Shown here in pieces: positions 50,670-58,011 of a stretch of 64,000 nucleotides of DNA. Both the position numbers and the translations under genes were made by a program. Under the pieces are notes generated by a model that was given only the letters and a program-made list of their open reading frames with translations, had not been told where the DNA came from and did not search any database. The number at the start of each line of letters is the position of its first letter. Positions within the stretch are counted from its first letter, which is position 1. This stretch comes from a virus: positions 38,535 to 102,534 of IMG/VR virus record IMGVR_UViG_3300024314_000002; one strand, given 5' to 3'.

Positions 50670-51947
50670 ATGCTGAAATACTCAATGATAGCCTTTCTGG
50701 GGCTTTTCCTAGTTACTAGCGCCTATGCGCAAACCTGTGATTTAACACTCATAAGTCAAACACCACCTGCCACAACAGAAGATGACCATTCTTTTGTAAT
50801 TGAATTTGTTAATGCAGAAAATTGTGGATGTAATGAATTTACTCAATACGATGGAAATACTTGCGATGGCAATGGGTCTAGTTCCGTAAATAATAATGAA
50901 AATGTATCTCATCTTGTTTTTGGTATTCATTATGTAAATGAAATCACTGGAGAAGACTTAGGAGAAAACACAGATTGTACTTCTACAACATTTCATCCAG
51001 GTTGGTCATATACTAATGTTACAAATTGGGGTGGTTGGGAAACTGGCGATGTTGTTACTATTAATATAAATCCACCATTTGCTTGGGAATGTATTTTAGC
51101 CACACCTCTTGAGGGATATTGTTGGGAAGTAGTAATTTGGCAAATTAATTTATCACAAACGGCAGGTTATGATGATTTTCCAGATAATGGATGGACTGTT
51201 GGCAATAGTTTTAATCAGACACAGACATATCCTGATATTAATATAGATGATAATAGAATAGCTGTTTGCTACGATCCTTGTGTACCTGACACTATAATCG
51301 AATACATTACTGATACGATTTACATAGAAACTATCGATACCCTTTATGTAACTAATACTATTATTGAATATGTAGACAATTTTATTACTGATACTCTTTA
51401 TGTAGAAACCATTGACACGGTATACGTTGATGTTGAAGTTTTCGTTGAGGTTTTTATCACCGATACTATTACTGAAATTGAGTACATTACAGAATATGTT
51501 ACTGACACTCTTTTTATTACAACTGTCGATACAGTTGAAGTTATTGTATATGAATTCTTAACAGATACGGTTTATGAGTATATTTCTATTGATTGTGAAA
51601 CTGGATTAGAATGTATTGATGATCCTGGATTAACTTGCCCAGATTGGACTTCAGTTTATCTTCCAAATACATTTACACCAAATAATGATGGTTTAAATGA
51701 TACATGGCAAATGGTTTATGATTTAGAATGTTGGGTCGATGTAGAATTTAAAATATTTAATAGATGGGGTGACATGATCTATTCAGGTATGGGTGATTAT
51801 TACGATTCATATCCTTATTGGGATGGAAGTGTAAATGGTGGTAATCACTATGCATCTGATGGCGTTTACACATATACGTTCTACGCAAGAAAATTAAACT
51901 CAACCGAAATCTTTCAAAGACACGGACATATAACAATATTTAGATAA
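50670..51947 (+). CDS. Secreted surface protein with CHU_C / type IX secretion sorting domain
   Basis: The 425-aa protein has a signal peptide ('MLKYSMIAFLGLFLVTSAYA' then Q), a cysteine-bearing beta domain (about 22-205), a threonine/aspartate-rich repeat zone (about 208-308, units like 'TDTLYVETIDTVYV'), and a C-terminal domain (about 329-425) with 'YLPNTFTPNNDGLNDTW', 'FKIFNRWGDMIYSG' and 'YTFYARKL', the gliding-motility-associated CHU_C (T9SS type B) signature. Bacteroidetes use it to export surface proteins. A phage copy would display a protein on the infected cell, perhaps to block other phages or change adhesion. Confidence 0.88.
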   Translation: MLKYSMIAFLGLFLVTSAYAQTCDLTLISQTPPATTEDDHSFVIEFVNAENCGCNEFTQYDGNTCDGNGSSSVNNNENVSHLVFGIHYVNEITGEDLGENTDCTSTTFHPGWSYTNVTNWGGWETGDVVTININPPFAWECILATPLEGYCWEVVIWQINLSQTAGYDDFPDNGWTVGNSFNQTQTYPDINIDDNRIAVCYDPCVPDTIIEYITDTIYIETIDTLYVTNTIIEYVDNFITDTLYVETIDTVYVDVEVFVEVFITDTITEIEYITEYVTDTLFITTVDTVEVIVYEFLTDTVYEYISIDCETGLECIDDPGLTCPDWTSVYLPNTFTPNNDGLNDTWQMVYDLECWVDVEFKIFNRWGDMIYSGMGDYYDSYPYWDGSVNGGNHYASDGVYTYTFYARKLNSTEIFQRHGHITIFR

Positions 51948-51948
51948 C

Positions 51949-52314
51949 ATGAAATCATTACTTATTTCCTTATTATTTCTTTTACCATTTTACACAGTAG
52001 CACAATGCAATCAACATGTTTTTTCCTCAGTCGGAGCTGAGAAATGGACTAACTTCCAATATCAAGACTGTGATGGATGGAATCATTACTTTGGTCTTCC
52101 CGCTGGAGGATATACTATAATCTTTTGTGCAGATATTGGCACCGCTTTTGTTTTAAATGGGGATGGATTTGTATTTCCTTTGGCGAATGAACACCCCAAT
52201 TACGCTTCCTGTATTCAACCAGAAACTGAATGTGAAGGTGATTTTGATGGAGATGGAATAGTAGGAGCAGAGGATCTTCTTACCTTTTTATCAAACTACG
52301 GTATGTGTGAATAA
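51949..52314 (+). CDS. Secreted protein with dockerin/EF-hand-like C-terminus (121 aa)
   Basis: A signal peptide (residues 1-19, 'SLLISLLFLLPFYTVAQ') is followed by a cysteine-rich domain and a calcium-binding type I repeat at about 98-111 ('DFDGDGIVGAEDLL') near the C-terminus. Such 'GDFDGDG...DLLTFLSNYG' ends are common on Bacteroidetes secreted proteins. It starts 2 bp after the CHU_C protein, so the two are made together and may interact on the cell surface. Confidence 0.78.
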   Translation: MKSLLISLLFLLPFYTVAQCNQHVFSSVGAEKWTNFQYQDCDGWNHYFGLPAGGYTIIFCADIGTAFVLNGDGFVFPLANEHPNYASCIQPETECEGDFDGDGIVGAEDLLTFLSNYGMCE

Positions 52315-52327
52315 ATTTCATTTTTTT

Positions 52328-52395
52328 TGAAAATAAACAGCTAAAAGTTTTTTTATCTCAGAATTTTTGCTTATATTAGTAGAGTAATAATTAAT
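52328..52395 (+). repeat. Dispersed intergenic element, copy F
   Basis: TTGAAAATAAACAGCTAAAAG, T run, ATCTCAG, ATTTTTGCTTATATTAG and TAGAGTAATAATT, nearly identical to copies C and G. Confidence 0.87.
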
Positions 52396-52409
52396 AAAAG
52401 AAACAAACC

Positions 52410-52697
52410 ATGTACACAGAACTTTCAAACAGAAACAAAGAATTACTTTTAAACGGAGCAAAAACAATAGGATCCTTTACAGAAGGATATTACTATATTG
52501 AAGAAAGCCTATATAGCGATGAAGCTAATGAGCTTTATTCTTTTTGTGAATGGATCGACAATATTATTGGAGGTGCAGGCCCTGCAAACATTGAAACTCT
52601 ATGGTTAGGATTTAAATATCCTGAAGTAGATGCATTTTCTGAATCTTGTGTCTATATAAAAAAGCAGATGGACAGAATTAAAGCATACTCTATATAA
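52410..52697 (+). CDS. Hypothetical protein (95 aa)
   Basis: The mostly helical, acidic 95-aa product ('EEELYSDEANELYSFCEWID'-like middle, 'ESCVYIKKQMDRIKAYSI' end) has no recognised family. It shares a base with the next start and is driven by repeat copy F. Confidence 0.55.
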   Translation: MYTELSNRNKELLLNGAKTIGSFTEGYYYIEESLYSDEANELYSFCEWIDNIIGGAGPANIETLWLGFKYPEVDAFSESCVYIKKQMDRIKAYSI

Positions 52698-53056
52698 TGA
52701 AAACATATAAAATCCAAAGACAACCTCCATTCCGAGATTTTGCGATAGTTAAAACCTTAAGTGGAACTTATGTGTGCCCTGGATGGCATCCCGTTGAACC
52801 TGGAACTACACGAGAGCAGATAATCTTAGTAGAACCTGAAGACGCTCCAGTTATTAACAAACCTGTTAAAAAGTTAGTCACAAATCAAGTGAAACAAACT
52901 AAAACCTTTAAGGTATTATCTAGTAACGGTAAGTCATATTACAATGTTCAATTTAATGGTAAAGATTGGAGTTGTGATTGTCCCGCAAGTAATTTCTTTC
53001 GAGGTCCTTGTAAACACATTAAGGCAAAGAAAGAAGAATTAATAATTTCTAAATAA
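52697..53056 (+). CDS. SWIM zinc-finger protein (119 aa)
   Basis: C93-x-C95 and C105-x-H107 ('WSCDCPASNFFRGPCKHIKA') form a SWIM zinc finger, a small DNA- or protein-binding module. The N-terminal half ('RQPPFRDFAIVKTLSGTYVC') is a separate small domain. No ATPase or nuclease is fused, so it could be an adapter or regulator. Confidence 0.82.
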   Translation: MKTYKIQRQPPFRDFAIVKTLSGTYVCPGWHPVEPGTTREQIILVEPEDAPVINKPVKKLVTNQVKQTKTFKVLSSNGKSYYNVQFNGKDWSCDCPASNFFRGPCKHIKAKKEELIISK

Positions 53057-53061
53057 TTTAT

Positions 53062-53241
53062 ATGAAAAAAGTTTTAAGTATTTTAAAAAGCATTGTAAGA
53101 GGATTGTCAAACCAATATTTCAGATTAATGGGATTTTTATGGATTTTTGCATCTTTTGCCTATATTGGAGACCCTGAATTCTGGACAGTTTTAGGGTTTG
53201 GGACTGTATTTACAGGTATTCAAAGTATTATTGAAAAATAG
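53062..53241 (+). CDS. Small membrane protein (59 aa)
   Basis: The 59-aa product has a basic amphipathic N-terminus ('MKKVLSILKSIVRGLSNQYF') and two hydrophobic segments ('LMGFLWIFASFAYIG', 'WTVLGFGTVFTGI'). It begins 5 bp after the SWIM stop. Function unknown. Confidence 0.55.
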   Translation: MKKVLSILKSIVRGLSNQYFRLMGFLWIFASFAYIGDPEFWTVLGFGTVFTGIQSIIEK

Positions 53242-53328
53242 TAAGATAATAATCAATAAATGGTAATTATCCAAGAGTAAAACAGATAAATACTCTATAA
53301 CAATTTTAAAAAAATCATAATTTTTAAT

Positions 53329-53877
53329 ATGGCATTACAAATAGGTGGGCAAATTAGCCTTTCAAATATTACCGCAGAAATGGGACAAATTAATTCAAAC
53401 GTTAGTTTGGGTGGTTTATCAACTCATTCAACTCTAAATGATCAGAGTCCAAGTAAACCGAATGAATCACAGCCACATGCTATGTCTGAGTTCTTTGCTT
53501 ATGACCATTCCTACTCAAGTCTTAAAAATCTTATGGGAAGTTCAGAAGTTTCCACACGTGTTAAATGGTTTGATGTATGTTTAGAAGATATGAAATTCTT
53601 CTACTTCCATAATGGAACCGGTAAATTACCGTTAGTTGGAAATTATATTTACACAAATCAATCCGGCTCGTTGACCGGGACTGCTCACATTAAAATACAA
53701 GGTGTTGAAGATTTCGATAAAGCAGAAATTGTTATAGCAACAGTTTCAGGTGGAAGAGTTACATCGATTAATTCATGTGAAGGTATTGGAGAAGGACCGA
53801 ACGATCCAGGTTTGAATCCAGGACCAAGTGAACCAAGCGAACCAGGCTCAGGCGACGAAGATCCATTCAGAAGATAG
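53329..53877 (+). CDS. Putative virion/tail structural protein (182 aa)
   Basis: The start 'MALQIGGQISLSNITAEMG' and the block 'PHAMSEFFAYDHS' resemble small structural proteins of marine and flavobacterial phages. The C-terminal 35 residues are a low-complexity G/P/S/E tail. The leader contains GATAAATAC, a T4-late-like box, about 35 bp before the start. It has its own strong terminator. The precise virion role is unknown. Confidence 0.5.
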   Translation: MALQIGGQISLSNITAEMGQINSNVSLGGLSTHSTLNDQSPSKPNESQPHAMSEFFAYDHSYSSLKNLMGSSEVSTRVKWFDVCLEDMKFFYFHNGTGKLPLVGNYIYTNQSGSLTGTAHIKIQGVEDFDKAEIVIATVSGGRVTSINSCEGIGEGPNDPGLNPGPSEPSEPGSGDEDPFRR

Positions 53878-53910
53878 GACAAATAATATAGCTATTATTT
53901 AACATTAAAG

Positions 53911-53939
53911 AAAGTGAGATTTATTCTCACTTTTTTTTT
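53911..53939 (+). terminator. Rho-independent terminator
   Basis: AAAGTGAGA pairs with TCTCACTTT around a short loop, followed by nine T residues. Confidence 0.92.
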
Positions 53940-53947
53940 GCTAAACA

Positions 53948-53977
53948 GTGAAACAAACACACCCTCCCTGATATAAA
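53948..53977 (+). promoter_or_regulatory. Putative promoter of the tRNA cluster
   Basis: GTGAAA (53948-53953), an 18-bp spacer and TATAAA (53972-53977, within TATAAATAC), between the terminator and the small ORF that precedes tRNA-Leu. Confidence 0.5.
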
Positions 53978-53986
53978 TACAGTAAC

Positions 53987-54088
53987 ATGAACAAATTGAA
54001 AATCAAATTGAAAATGTGGATTATAGAAAAAACTATTCCAATTTGGTTTAGAGGTTTAAAGAAGCCTCGTTTGTGGAACGTTCTTTGA
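53987..54088 (+). CDS. Very small basic protein (33 aa) before the tRNA cluster
   Basis: The ATG at 53987 follows CAGTAAC. The product begins 'MNKLKIKLKMWIIEKTIPIW' and is basic and amphipathic. It may be a leader peptide or a genuine small protein. Confidence 0.35.
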   Translation: MNKLKIKLKMWIIEKTIPIWFRGLKKPRLWNVL

Positions 54089-54111
54089 ATTATAGGTTGT
54101 AAGTACTAAAT

Positions 54112-54197
54112 GCTCGAGTGGTGGAATTGGTAGACACGATGGACTTAAAATCCATTGAGCAGTAATGTTCGTGCGGGTTCAAGTCCCGCCTCGAGTA
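54112..54197 (+). tRNA. tRNA-Leu (anticodon TAA)
   Basis: Acceptor GCTCGAG pairs with CTCGAGT (one G-U), anticodon stem ATGGA/TCCAT encloses loop CTTAAAA, and a long variable arm is present. It reads UUA, the commonest leucine codon here. Confidence 0.93.
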
Positions 54198-54351
54198 CAA
54201 CATAGAAAAGCAAGAGATAAAGGTAAACTCCATATACACTATGGTCCGGCCGAAACAGCGTATCAAATTCTAACAAGGAGACTGACGAGTCTCGCGCTTA
54301 AGGGTAGCTTCTTTTCTTTATAATTCACAAATCAAATTAAACTTAACGAAT
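54198..54351 (+). other. Structured 150-nt spacer inside the tRNA cluster
   Basis: No ORF or tRNA is evident. Hairpins are visible: CCATA-TATGG near 54232-54246, and GAGACT-GACG-AGTCTC near 54281-54296. GC content is higher than in nearby spacers. AAGC..GAGA near its start can also pair with TCTC..GCTT near 54291-54300. It may be a small RNA or a decayed tRNA; no known family recognised. Confidence 0.35.
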
Positions 54352-54425
54352 GGACTAGTAGCTCAGCTGGATAGAGCATCGCCCTTCTAAGGCGACGGTC
54401 GTAGGTTCGAATCCTACCTGGTTCA
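54352..54425 (+). tRNA. tRNA-Arg (anticodon TCT)
   Basis: Acceptor GGACTAG pairs with CTGGTTC (two G-U), anticodon stem TCGCC/GGCGA encloses loop CTTCTAA. It reads AGA, the dominant arginine codon in these genes. Confidence 0.95.
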
Positions 54426-54429
54426 CAAT

Positions 54430-54502
54430 GATCTCTTAGCTCAGTTGGTAGAGCATCACACTTTTAATGTGAGGGTCCAGGGTTCGAGCCCCTGAGGGAT
54501 CA
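54430..54502 (+). tRNA. tRNA-Lys (anticodon TTT)
   Basis: Acceptor GATCTCT pairs with AGGGATC, anticodon stem TCACA/TGTGA encloses loop CTTTTAA. It lies 4 bp after tRNA-Arg. Confidence 0.95.
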
Positions 54503-54511
54503 CGAATATAT

Positions 54512-54585
54512 ACTCTTGTAGCTCAATCGGTTAGAGCAGGATCCTTATACGGTCAAGGTTACGGGTTCAAGTCCCGTCGAGAGTA
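54512..54585 (+). tRNA. tRNA-Ile (anticodon TAT)
   Basis: Acceptor ACTCTTG pairs with CGAGAGT; the anticodon loop CTTATAC gives TAT. The anticodon stem GGATC/GGTCA has a G-A mismatch at its outer pair and one G-U. It would read AUA, frequent in this genome. Confidence 0.85.
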
Positions 54586-54594
54586 CCCTTTAAT

Positions 54595-54837
54595 ATGAAA
54601 GAATTTAATAAAGAAGAAATTAACAGAATAATAGAAATGGCATGGGAAGACAGAACTCCATTTAGCGCCATAGAATTTCAATTTGGTATTAAAGAAAATG
54701 ATGTTAGAAAAATAATGAGATCTAACATGAAAGAATCTTCATTTAAGATGTGGAGAAAAAGAGTTAAGGGTAGAAAAACCAAACACAACTTCTCTCCTTC
54801 TGATTTTAGATTTAAATCAAGCAACCAAAAAAATTAA
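54595..54837 (+). CDS. Small conserved protein of the TIGR03643 type (80 aa)
   Basis: The block 'IIEMAWEDRTPFSAIEFQFG' then 'VRKIMRSNMKESSFKMWRKR' and 'GRKTKH' matches the TIGR03643 family of small uncharacterised proteins of aquatic bacteria. It looks like a helix-turn-helix with a basic tail and could bind nucleic acid. It starts 9 bp after tRNA-Ile. Confidence 0.8.
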   Translation: MKEFNKEEINRIIEMAWEDRTPFSAIEFQFGIKENDVRKIMRSNMKESSFKMWRKRVKGRKTKHNFSPSDFRFKSSNQKN

Positions 54838-54845
54838 ATCTAAGA

Positions 54846-55178
54846 ATGTACAAGAAGGAAATAATAAAATTATGGAATCATTTTAAAAGGTGGTTTATTT
54901 CTAAAGTCTTAAAAAAGAAGATAACATTTACAAGTGACGATTGGACAGGAGAAGTAGAAGTGTACTATTATAAAGGTGAAACTAGAATGACATGGTCTAG
55001 GGGAAATAACGCAATGCCAGATGGTGTTAGAAATAGAGCGTTTATCTTTTGCCATTCAGATACTGCACGTCATATACCTGAAGGATATTGCAAGTTCTTA
55101 TACACTATAATAATACCAGAAGGATGGACAAACTCTGGAGAACAGTTTACGGTAACTAGGTATATTAAACATTCTTAA
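54846..55178 (+). CDS. Hypothetical protein (110 aa)
   Basis: The product has a basic N-terminal helix and a beta-rich middle ('SDDWTGEVEVYYYKGETRMT'). No family recognised. Confidence 0.55.
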   Translation: MYKKEIIKLWNHFKRWFISKVLKKKITFTSDDWTGEVEVYYYKGETRMTWSRGNNAMPDGVRNRAFIFCHSDTARHIPEGYCKFLYTIIIPEGWTNSGEQFTVTRYIKHS

Positions 55179-55197
55179 AATTTGGAGTATAAATACC

Positions 55198-55422
55198 ATG
55201 ACAGGAACAGAATACATGGATTTATCCATAGAAAATACATTTAACGTACTAACAGGAGCTCAAACCTTCGAAGAGATATTACTCAACGCAACAGAACCGC
55301 CTATATTCTTTATAGAACCTGGTGAAGGCCTAGATAACGATCAAATAGACGTAATGATAGAACATTATGAATATTTTGAACAGTATGAGAAGTGTGGTCT
55401 TCTACTTAAAATGAAATCTTAA
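55198..55422 (+). CDS. Small acidic hypothetical protein (74 aa)
   Basis: An acidic helical 74-aa product ('MDLSIENTFNVLTGAQTFEE', 'IDVMIEHYEYFEQYEKCGLL'). No family recognised. Confidence 0.5.
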   Translation: MTGTEYMDLSIENTFNVLTGAQTFEEILLNATEPPIFFIEPGEGLDNDQIDVMIEHYEYFEQYEKCGLLLKMKS

Positions 55423-55475
55423 TACTATATCATTCTACTCTTTTACGTAAAATGACTCTTATGGAGCTACTTATG

Positions 55476-55483
55476 AATATATA
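55476..55483 (+). promoter_or_regulatory. Putative late promoter box AATATATA
   Basis: It lies 47 bp before the holin-like start, with a short ORF (MNAQRVHS) in between. Confidence 0.35.
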
Positions 55484-55530
55484 AGTTATATGAATGCACA
55501 ACGCGTTCATTCTTAAAAATAGTGAAAGTC

Positions 55531-55809
55531 ATGAAAAAACTTATAAGTTGGATTAGCCAAATCTTACGAGACGAAAGAGGCAATCCATCATCAAAAAGAG
55601 TTGTTGGCGTACTAGCTGGTCTTAGTTTATGTGTTACATTAATAATGAACCAATTTACTGATATAGCAATAGCGCCCTCAGACACACTAGTTAATGCAGT
55701 TGCTGCCCTTGCTTTCGGAGCCTTGGGTTTATCTTCAGCTGATAAGATTTGGGGTAAACTCCAAGGAAAAGAAGAAGCTAAAGAAGAAGCTAAAGAGGAA
55801 GAACTTTAA
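55531..55809 (+). CDS. Holin-like membrane protein (92 aa)
   Basis: The ATG at 55531 is chosen over an in-frame GTG 9 bp upstream. The product has an amphipathic N-terminus, 'ERGNPSSKRVVGVLAGLSLC', two transmembrane helices ('VVGVLAGLSLCVTLIMNQF', 'LVNAVAALAFGALGLSSA') and a charged KEEAKEE tail. Small two-helix proteins of this layout act as holins in many phages. Late box and terminator flank it as a single gene. No endolysin is seen beside it. Confidence 0.5.
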   Translation: MKKLISWISQILRDERGNPSSKRVVGVLAGLSLCVTLIMNQFTDIAIAPSDTLVNAVAALAFGALGLSSADKIWGKLQGKEEAKEEAKEEEL

Positions 55810-55842
55810 GAAAGAAGCGTAAGCGATTAGCATAATCTAAAT

Positions 55843-55870
55843 AAAGGGACAGAGAAATCTGTCCCTTTTT
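55843..55870 (+). terminator. Rho-independent terminator
   Basis: AAAGGGACAGA pairs with TCTGTCCCTTT around GAAA, followed by T residues. Confidence 0.93.
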
Positions 55871-55922
55871 ACATTATATTCATTAAGATATAATTATTCG
55901 TATATGAAACATTTATATTTAG

Positions 55923-56744
55923 ATGAATATAATTAGTAACAAAACTAATAAGATGATAGCACACGTATTCGACGTAGATGGGACACTAACCCCAAGCAGG
56001 CTTTCAATGGATCCTAAATTTAAAAAATACTTTTTAAAATGGATGAAAGGTAAAACTGTAATATTCGTAACAGGATCAGATAAAGATAAAACAATCGAAC
56101 AAATAGGATTAGATGTATGGAATGAAGCAACTGCATGCATGCAGTCTTGTGGAAATCATATATTTGTTAAAGGAGAAGAGGTTTCTAGAAATTCTTGGAA
56201 AGCCGATGAAGGATTGATTTCTTTACTTGAACAATTTTTGGTAATTTCTAAATATAGAAAAAGAACATCAAACCACATTGAACACAGAATAGGACTTTGT
56301 AATTTTTCAGTAATTGGAAGAGATTGTTCTCAAAGAGAAAGAGAAGACTATGCAGAATGGGATGATTTCAATAAGGAACGATTAGATATGGCACAACTCA
56401 TTAATGAAAACTTCCCTGAATTAGAGGCTTCGGTCGGTGGTCAAATCTCAATAGACATACACCCTAAAGGAGCAAACAAGAGTCAAGCTAAGAAATGGAT
56501 CTTAGAAAATATAGGAGAAGATACGGTTATTAGATTCTATGGAGATAAAACTGAAAAAGGAGGAAATGACTATGACCTTGCTAATGTTTTAAAATTACCT
56601 CATGAAGTATTTCAGGTTAAAGATTGGGAACATACTTATAGAATATTAAAGGACAGTAAGAAAAGAGATAAATGGCTCGTAGACCAATATAATAGAAATA
56701 GATCTTCAGCAGATCAGATTAATAACATTGATGACATAAAATAA
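55923..56744 (+). CDS. Eukaryotic-type phosphomannomutase-like HAD protein
   Basis: The 273-aa protein matches the PMM1/PMM2 family: D17 in 'FDVDGTLTPSR', 'VIFVTGSDKDKTIEQIG', 'GRDCSQREREDYAEWDDF', 'FPELEASVGGQISIDIHPKG' and 'RFYGDKTEKGGNDYDLANVL'. Key catalytic D (DVDGT) and the substrate loop are intact. It interconverts mannose-6- and mannose-1-phosphate for GDP-mannose synthesis. This family is mainly eukaryotic; bacteria generally use unrelated mutases. Two possible starts exist (55923 and 55953). Confidence 0.88.
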   Translation: MNIISNKTNKMIAHVFDVDGTLTPSRLSMDPKFKKYFLKWMKGKTVIFVTGSDKDKTIEQIGLDVWNEATACMQSCGNHIFVKGEEVSRNSWKADEGLISLLEQFLVISKYRKRTSNHIEHRIGLCNFSVIGRDCSQREREDYAEWDDFNKERLDMAQLINENFPELEASVGGQISIDIHPKGANKSQAKKWILENIGEDTVIRFYGDKTEKGGNDYDLANVLKLPHEVFQVKDWEHTYRILKDSKKRDKWLVDQYNRNRSSADQINNIDDIK

Positions 56745-56863
56745 TGGTTATAAAAATAATATTAGGTGCATTTGTAATATCATGGGTTGGAATAATCTAT
56801 TCAATGATAACCGCCCCTCTAGTTGATGAAAACGGCAATATCATTAAAGAAGAGGATAAATAG
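56744..56863 (+). CDS. Very small membrane protein (39 aa)
   Basis: The start shares a base with the preceding stop (TAATG). The 39-aa product is one hydrophobic helix ('IILGAFVISWVGIIYSMI') with an acidic tail, and ends 3 bp before the next start. Confidence 0.5.
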   Translation: MVIKIILGAFVISWVGIIYSMITAPLVDENGNIIKEEDK

Positions 56864-56866
56864 AAT

Positions 56867-57460
56867 ATGAAAGCACATACCTTTAAAACACCTGAAAATC
56901 ATGCAACTGATTTCTATTATTTTGATAATGGATTCGATTCAGCAGAATTAGAGAAAATATCTAAAATGGTAGGAGAACTCCCGTTTTATAATGCAACTAC
57001 AGCTGCTGGTGAAATAGACTCAAGAAAATCTAAATTAAAATGGATTCCACAAACTAAAGAGTGGGATTGGCTTTATGAAAAATTAATGATGTTTGCAGAA
57101 ACAGCAAATAATGAAATGTGGAATTTTGATTTAATATCTGCACCTGAAAATATACAATACACAGAATATCATGGAACTAATATGGGTGAATATGGATGGC
57201 ATCAAGATATTGGACCAAATGAATTATCTGTTAGAAAAGTTTCTATAACAGTTCAATTGTCAGACGATACTGAATATGAAGGAGGAGAACTATTATTTTG
57301 GATGGGTGGAAACAGCCTTGAAAATAATAATTTAATAGCACCGAGAGGAAAAGGAACCGTTGTCCTATTTCCAAGCTATATGGTCCATGCAGTTAAGCCA
57401 GTAACTAAAGGAATAAGAAAGTCATTCGTCCTGTGGTTAGGAGGAGGACATTATAAATAA
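56867..57460 (+). CDS. 2-oxoglutarate/Fe(II)-dependent dioxygenase (PKHD/P4H-like)
   Basis: H112-x-D114 ('GWHQDIG'), H174 ('YMVHAV') and R184 ('TKGIRKSF') form the iron and 2-oxoglutarate site; 'EYEGGELLFWMGG' is the typical strand. At 197 aa it is the same length as the oxygenase at 4813 and shares the 'VTKG-[IT]-RK' end, so the two could be distant paralogues. Target unknown. Confidence 0.87.
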   Translation: MKAHTFKTPENHATDFYYFDNGFDSAELEKISKMVGELPFYNATTAAGEIDSRKSKLKWIPQTKEWDWLYEKLMMFAETANNEMWNFDLISAPENIQYTEYHGTNMGEYGWHQDIGPNELSVRKVSITVQLSDDTEYEGGELLFWMGGNSLENNNLIAPRGKGTVVLFPSYMVHAVKPVTKGIRKSFVLWLGGGHYK

Positions 57461-57464
57461 ACAA

Positions 57465-57569
57465 ATGACAGATCCTGAAGACGAATACGACGACATTGAA
57501 AATACCGAATATGATGGTATATCAATAAACAAACCCACTGAATATAACGATGACGATTATGACTACTGA
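57465..57569 (+). CDS. Very small acidic protein (34 aa)
   Basis: The product is almost only D, E, Y, N and T ('MTDPEDEYDDIENTEYDGIS'). It overlaps the next start by 20 bp. Probably translated but of unknown function. Confidence 0.35.
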   Translation: MTDPEDEYDDIENTEYDGISINKPTEYNDDDYDY

Positions 57570-57969
57570 TATGGAATTAATATCAACACATCCAGTAAAA
57601 AAATCAGACCTGGGTTTTCACGGAAATCTTTTTGGAGGTAAATTATTAGCATGGGTAGATGCAGCTGGAGCTTCTTATGCTTCACAAGTATGTGATACTC
57701 CTCGAATGGTAACCGTTCTTATAGATGAATGTGTTTTTAAAAAACCAGCAAAGGAAGGACATCTACTAAAAATATATGGAGATGTAAAGAGCATAGGAAG
57801 AACGTCAGTCACTCTTTCTATTGAAGCAAGATCACATAATGTATATGACGGAAGACAAGCTATTATTCTAGCAACCAATATTAAATTTGTTAGAATAGAT
57901 GAACAAGGAGAAGCTATTCCAGTAGGTCAAAAAGTTAAAGATAAATTTAAAAAATCAGAACAAAATTAA
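57550..57969 (+). CDS. Acyl-CoA thioesterase, hotdog fold (YciA-like)
   Basis: The 139-aa protein has the hotdog signature 'HPVKKSDLGFHGNLFGGKLL' with 'WVDAAGASYA', 'VTVLIDECVFKKPAKEGHLL' and 'ATNIKFVRIDEQGEAIPVG'. The family hydrolyses acyl-CoA esters. In a phage it may adjust lipid supply or membrane composition. Alternative starts are at 57559 and 57571. Confidence 0.85.
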   Translation: MTIMTTDMELISTHPVKKSDLGFHGNLFGGKLLAWVDAAGASYASQVCDTPRMVTVLIDECVFKKPAKEGHLLKIYGDVKSIGRTSVTLSIEARSHNVYDGRQAIILATNIKFVRIDEQGEAIPVGQKVKDKFKKSEQN

Positions 57970-57978
57970 AGACACTCT

Positions 57979-57986
57979 GATATATA
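57979..57986 (+). promoter_or_regulatory. Putative late promoter box GATATATA
   Basis: It lies 25 bp before the flavodoxin-like gene, suggesting that this gene is late. Confidence 0.4.
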
Positions 57987-58011
57987 CCCTAAACAAAATT
58001 ATAACCAAAGA

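Noticed and set aside
54235-54300. Possible hammerhead ribozyme (GAAAC and CTGACGA both present)
   Set aside because: The order and spacing do not allow the three stems; CTGACGA is simply the loop side of a perfect hairpin GAGACT-GACG-AGTCTC.
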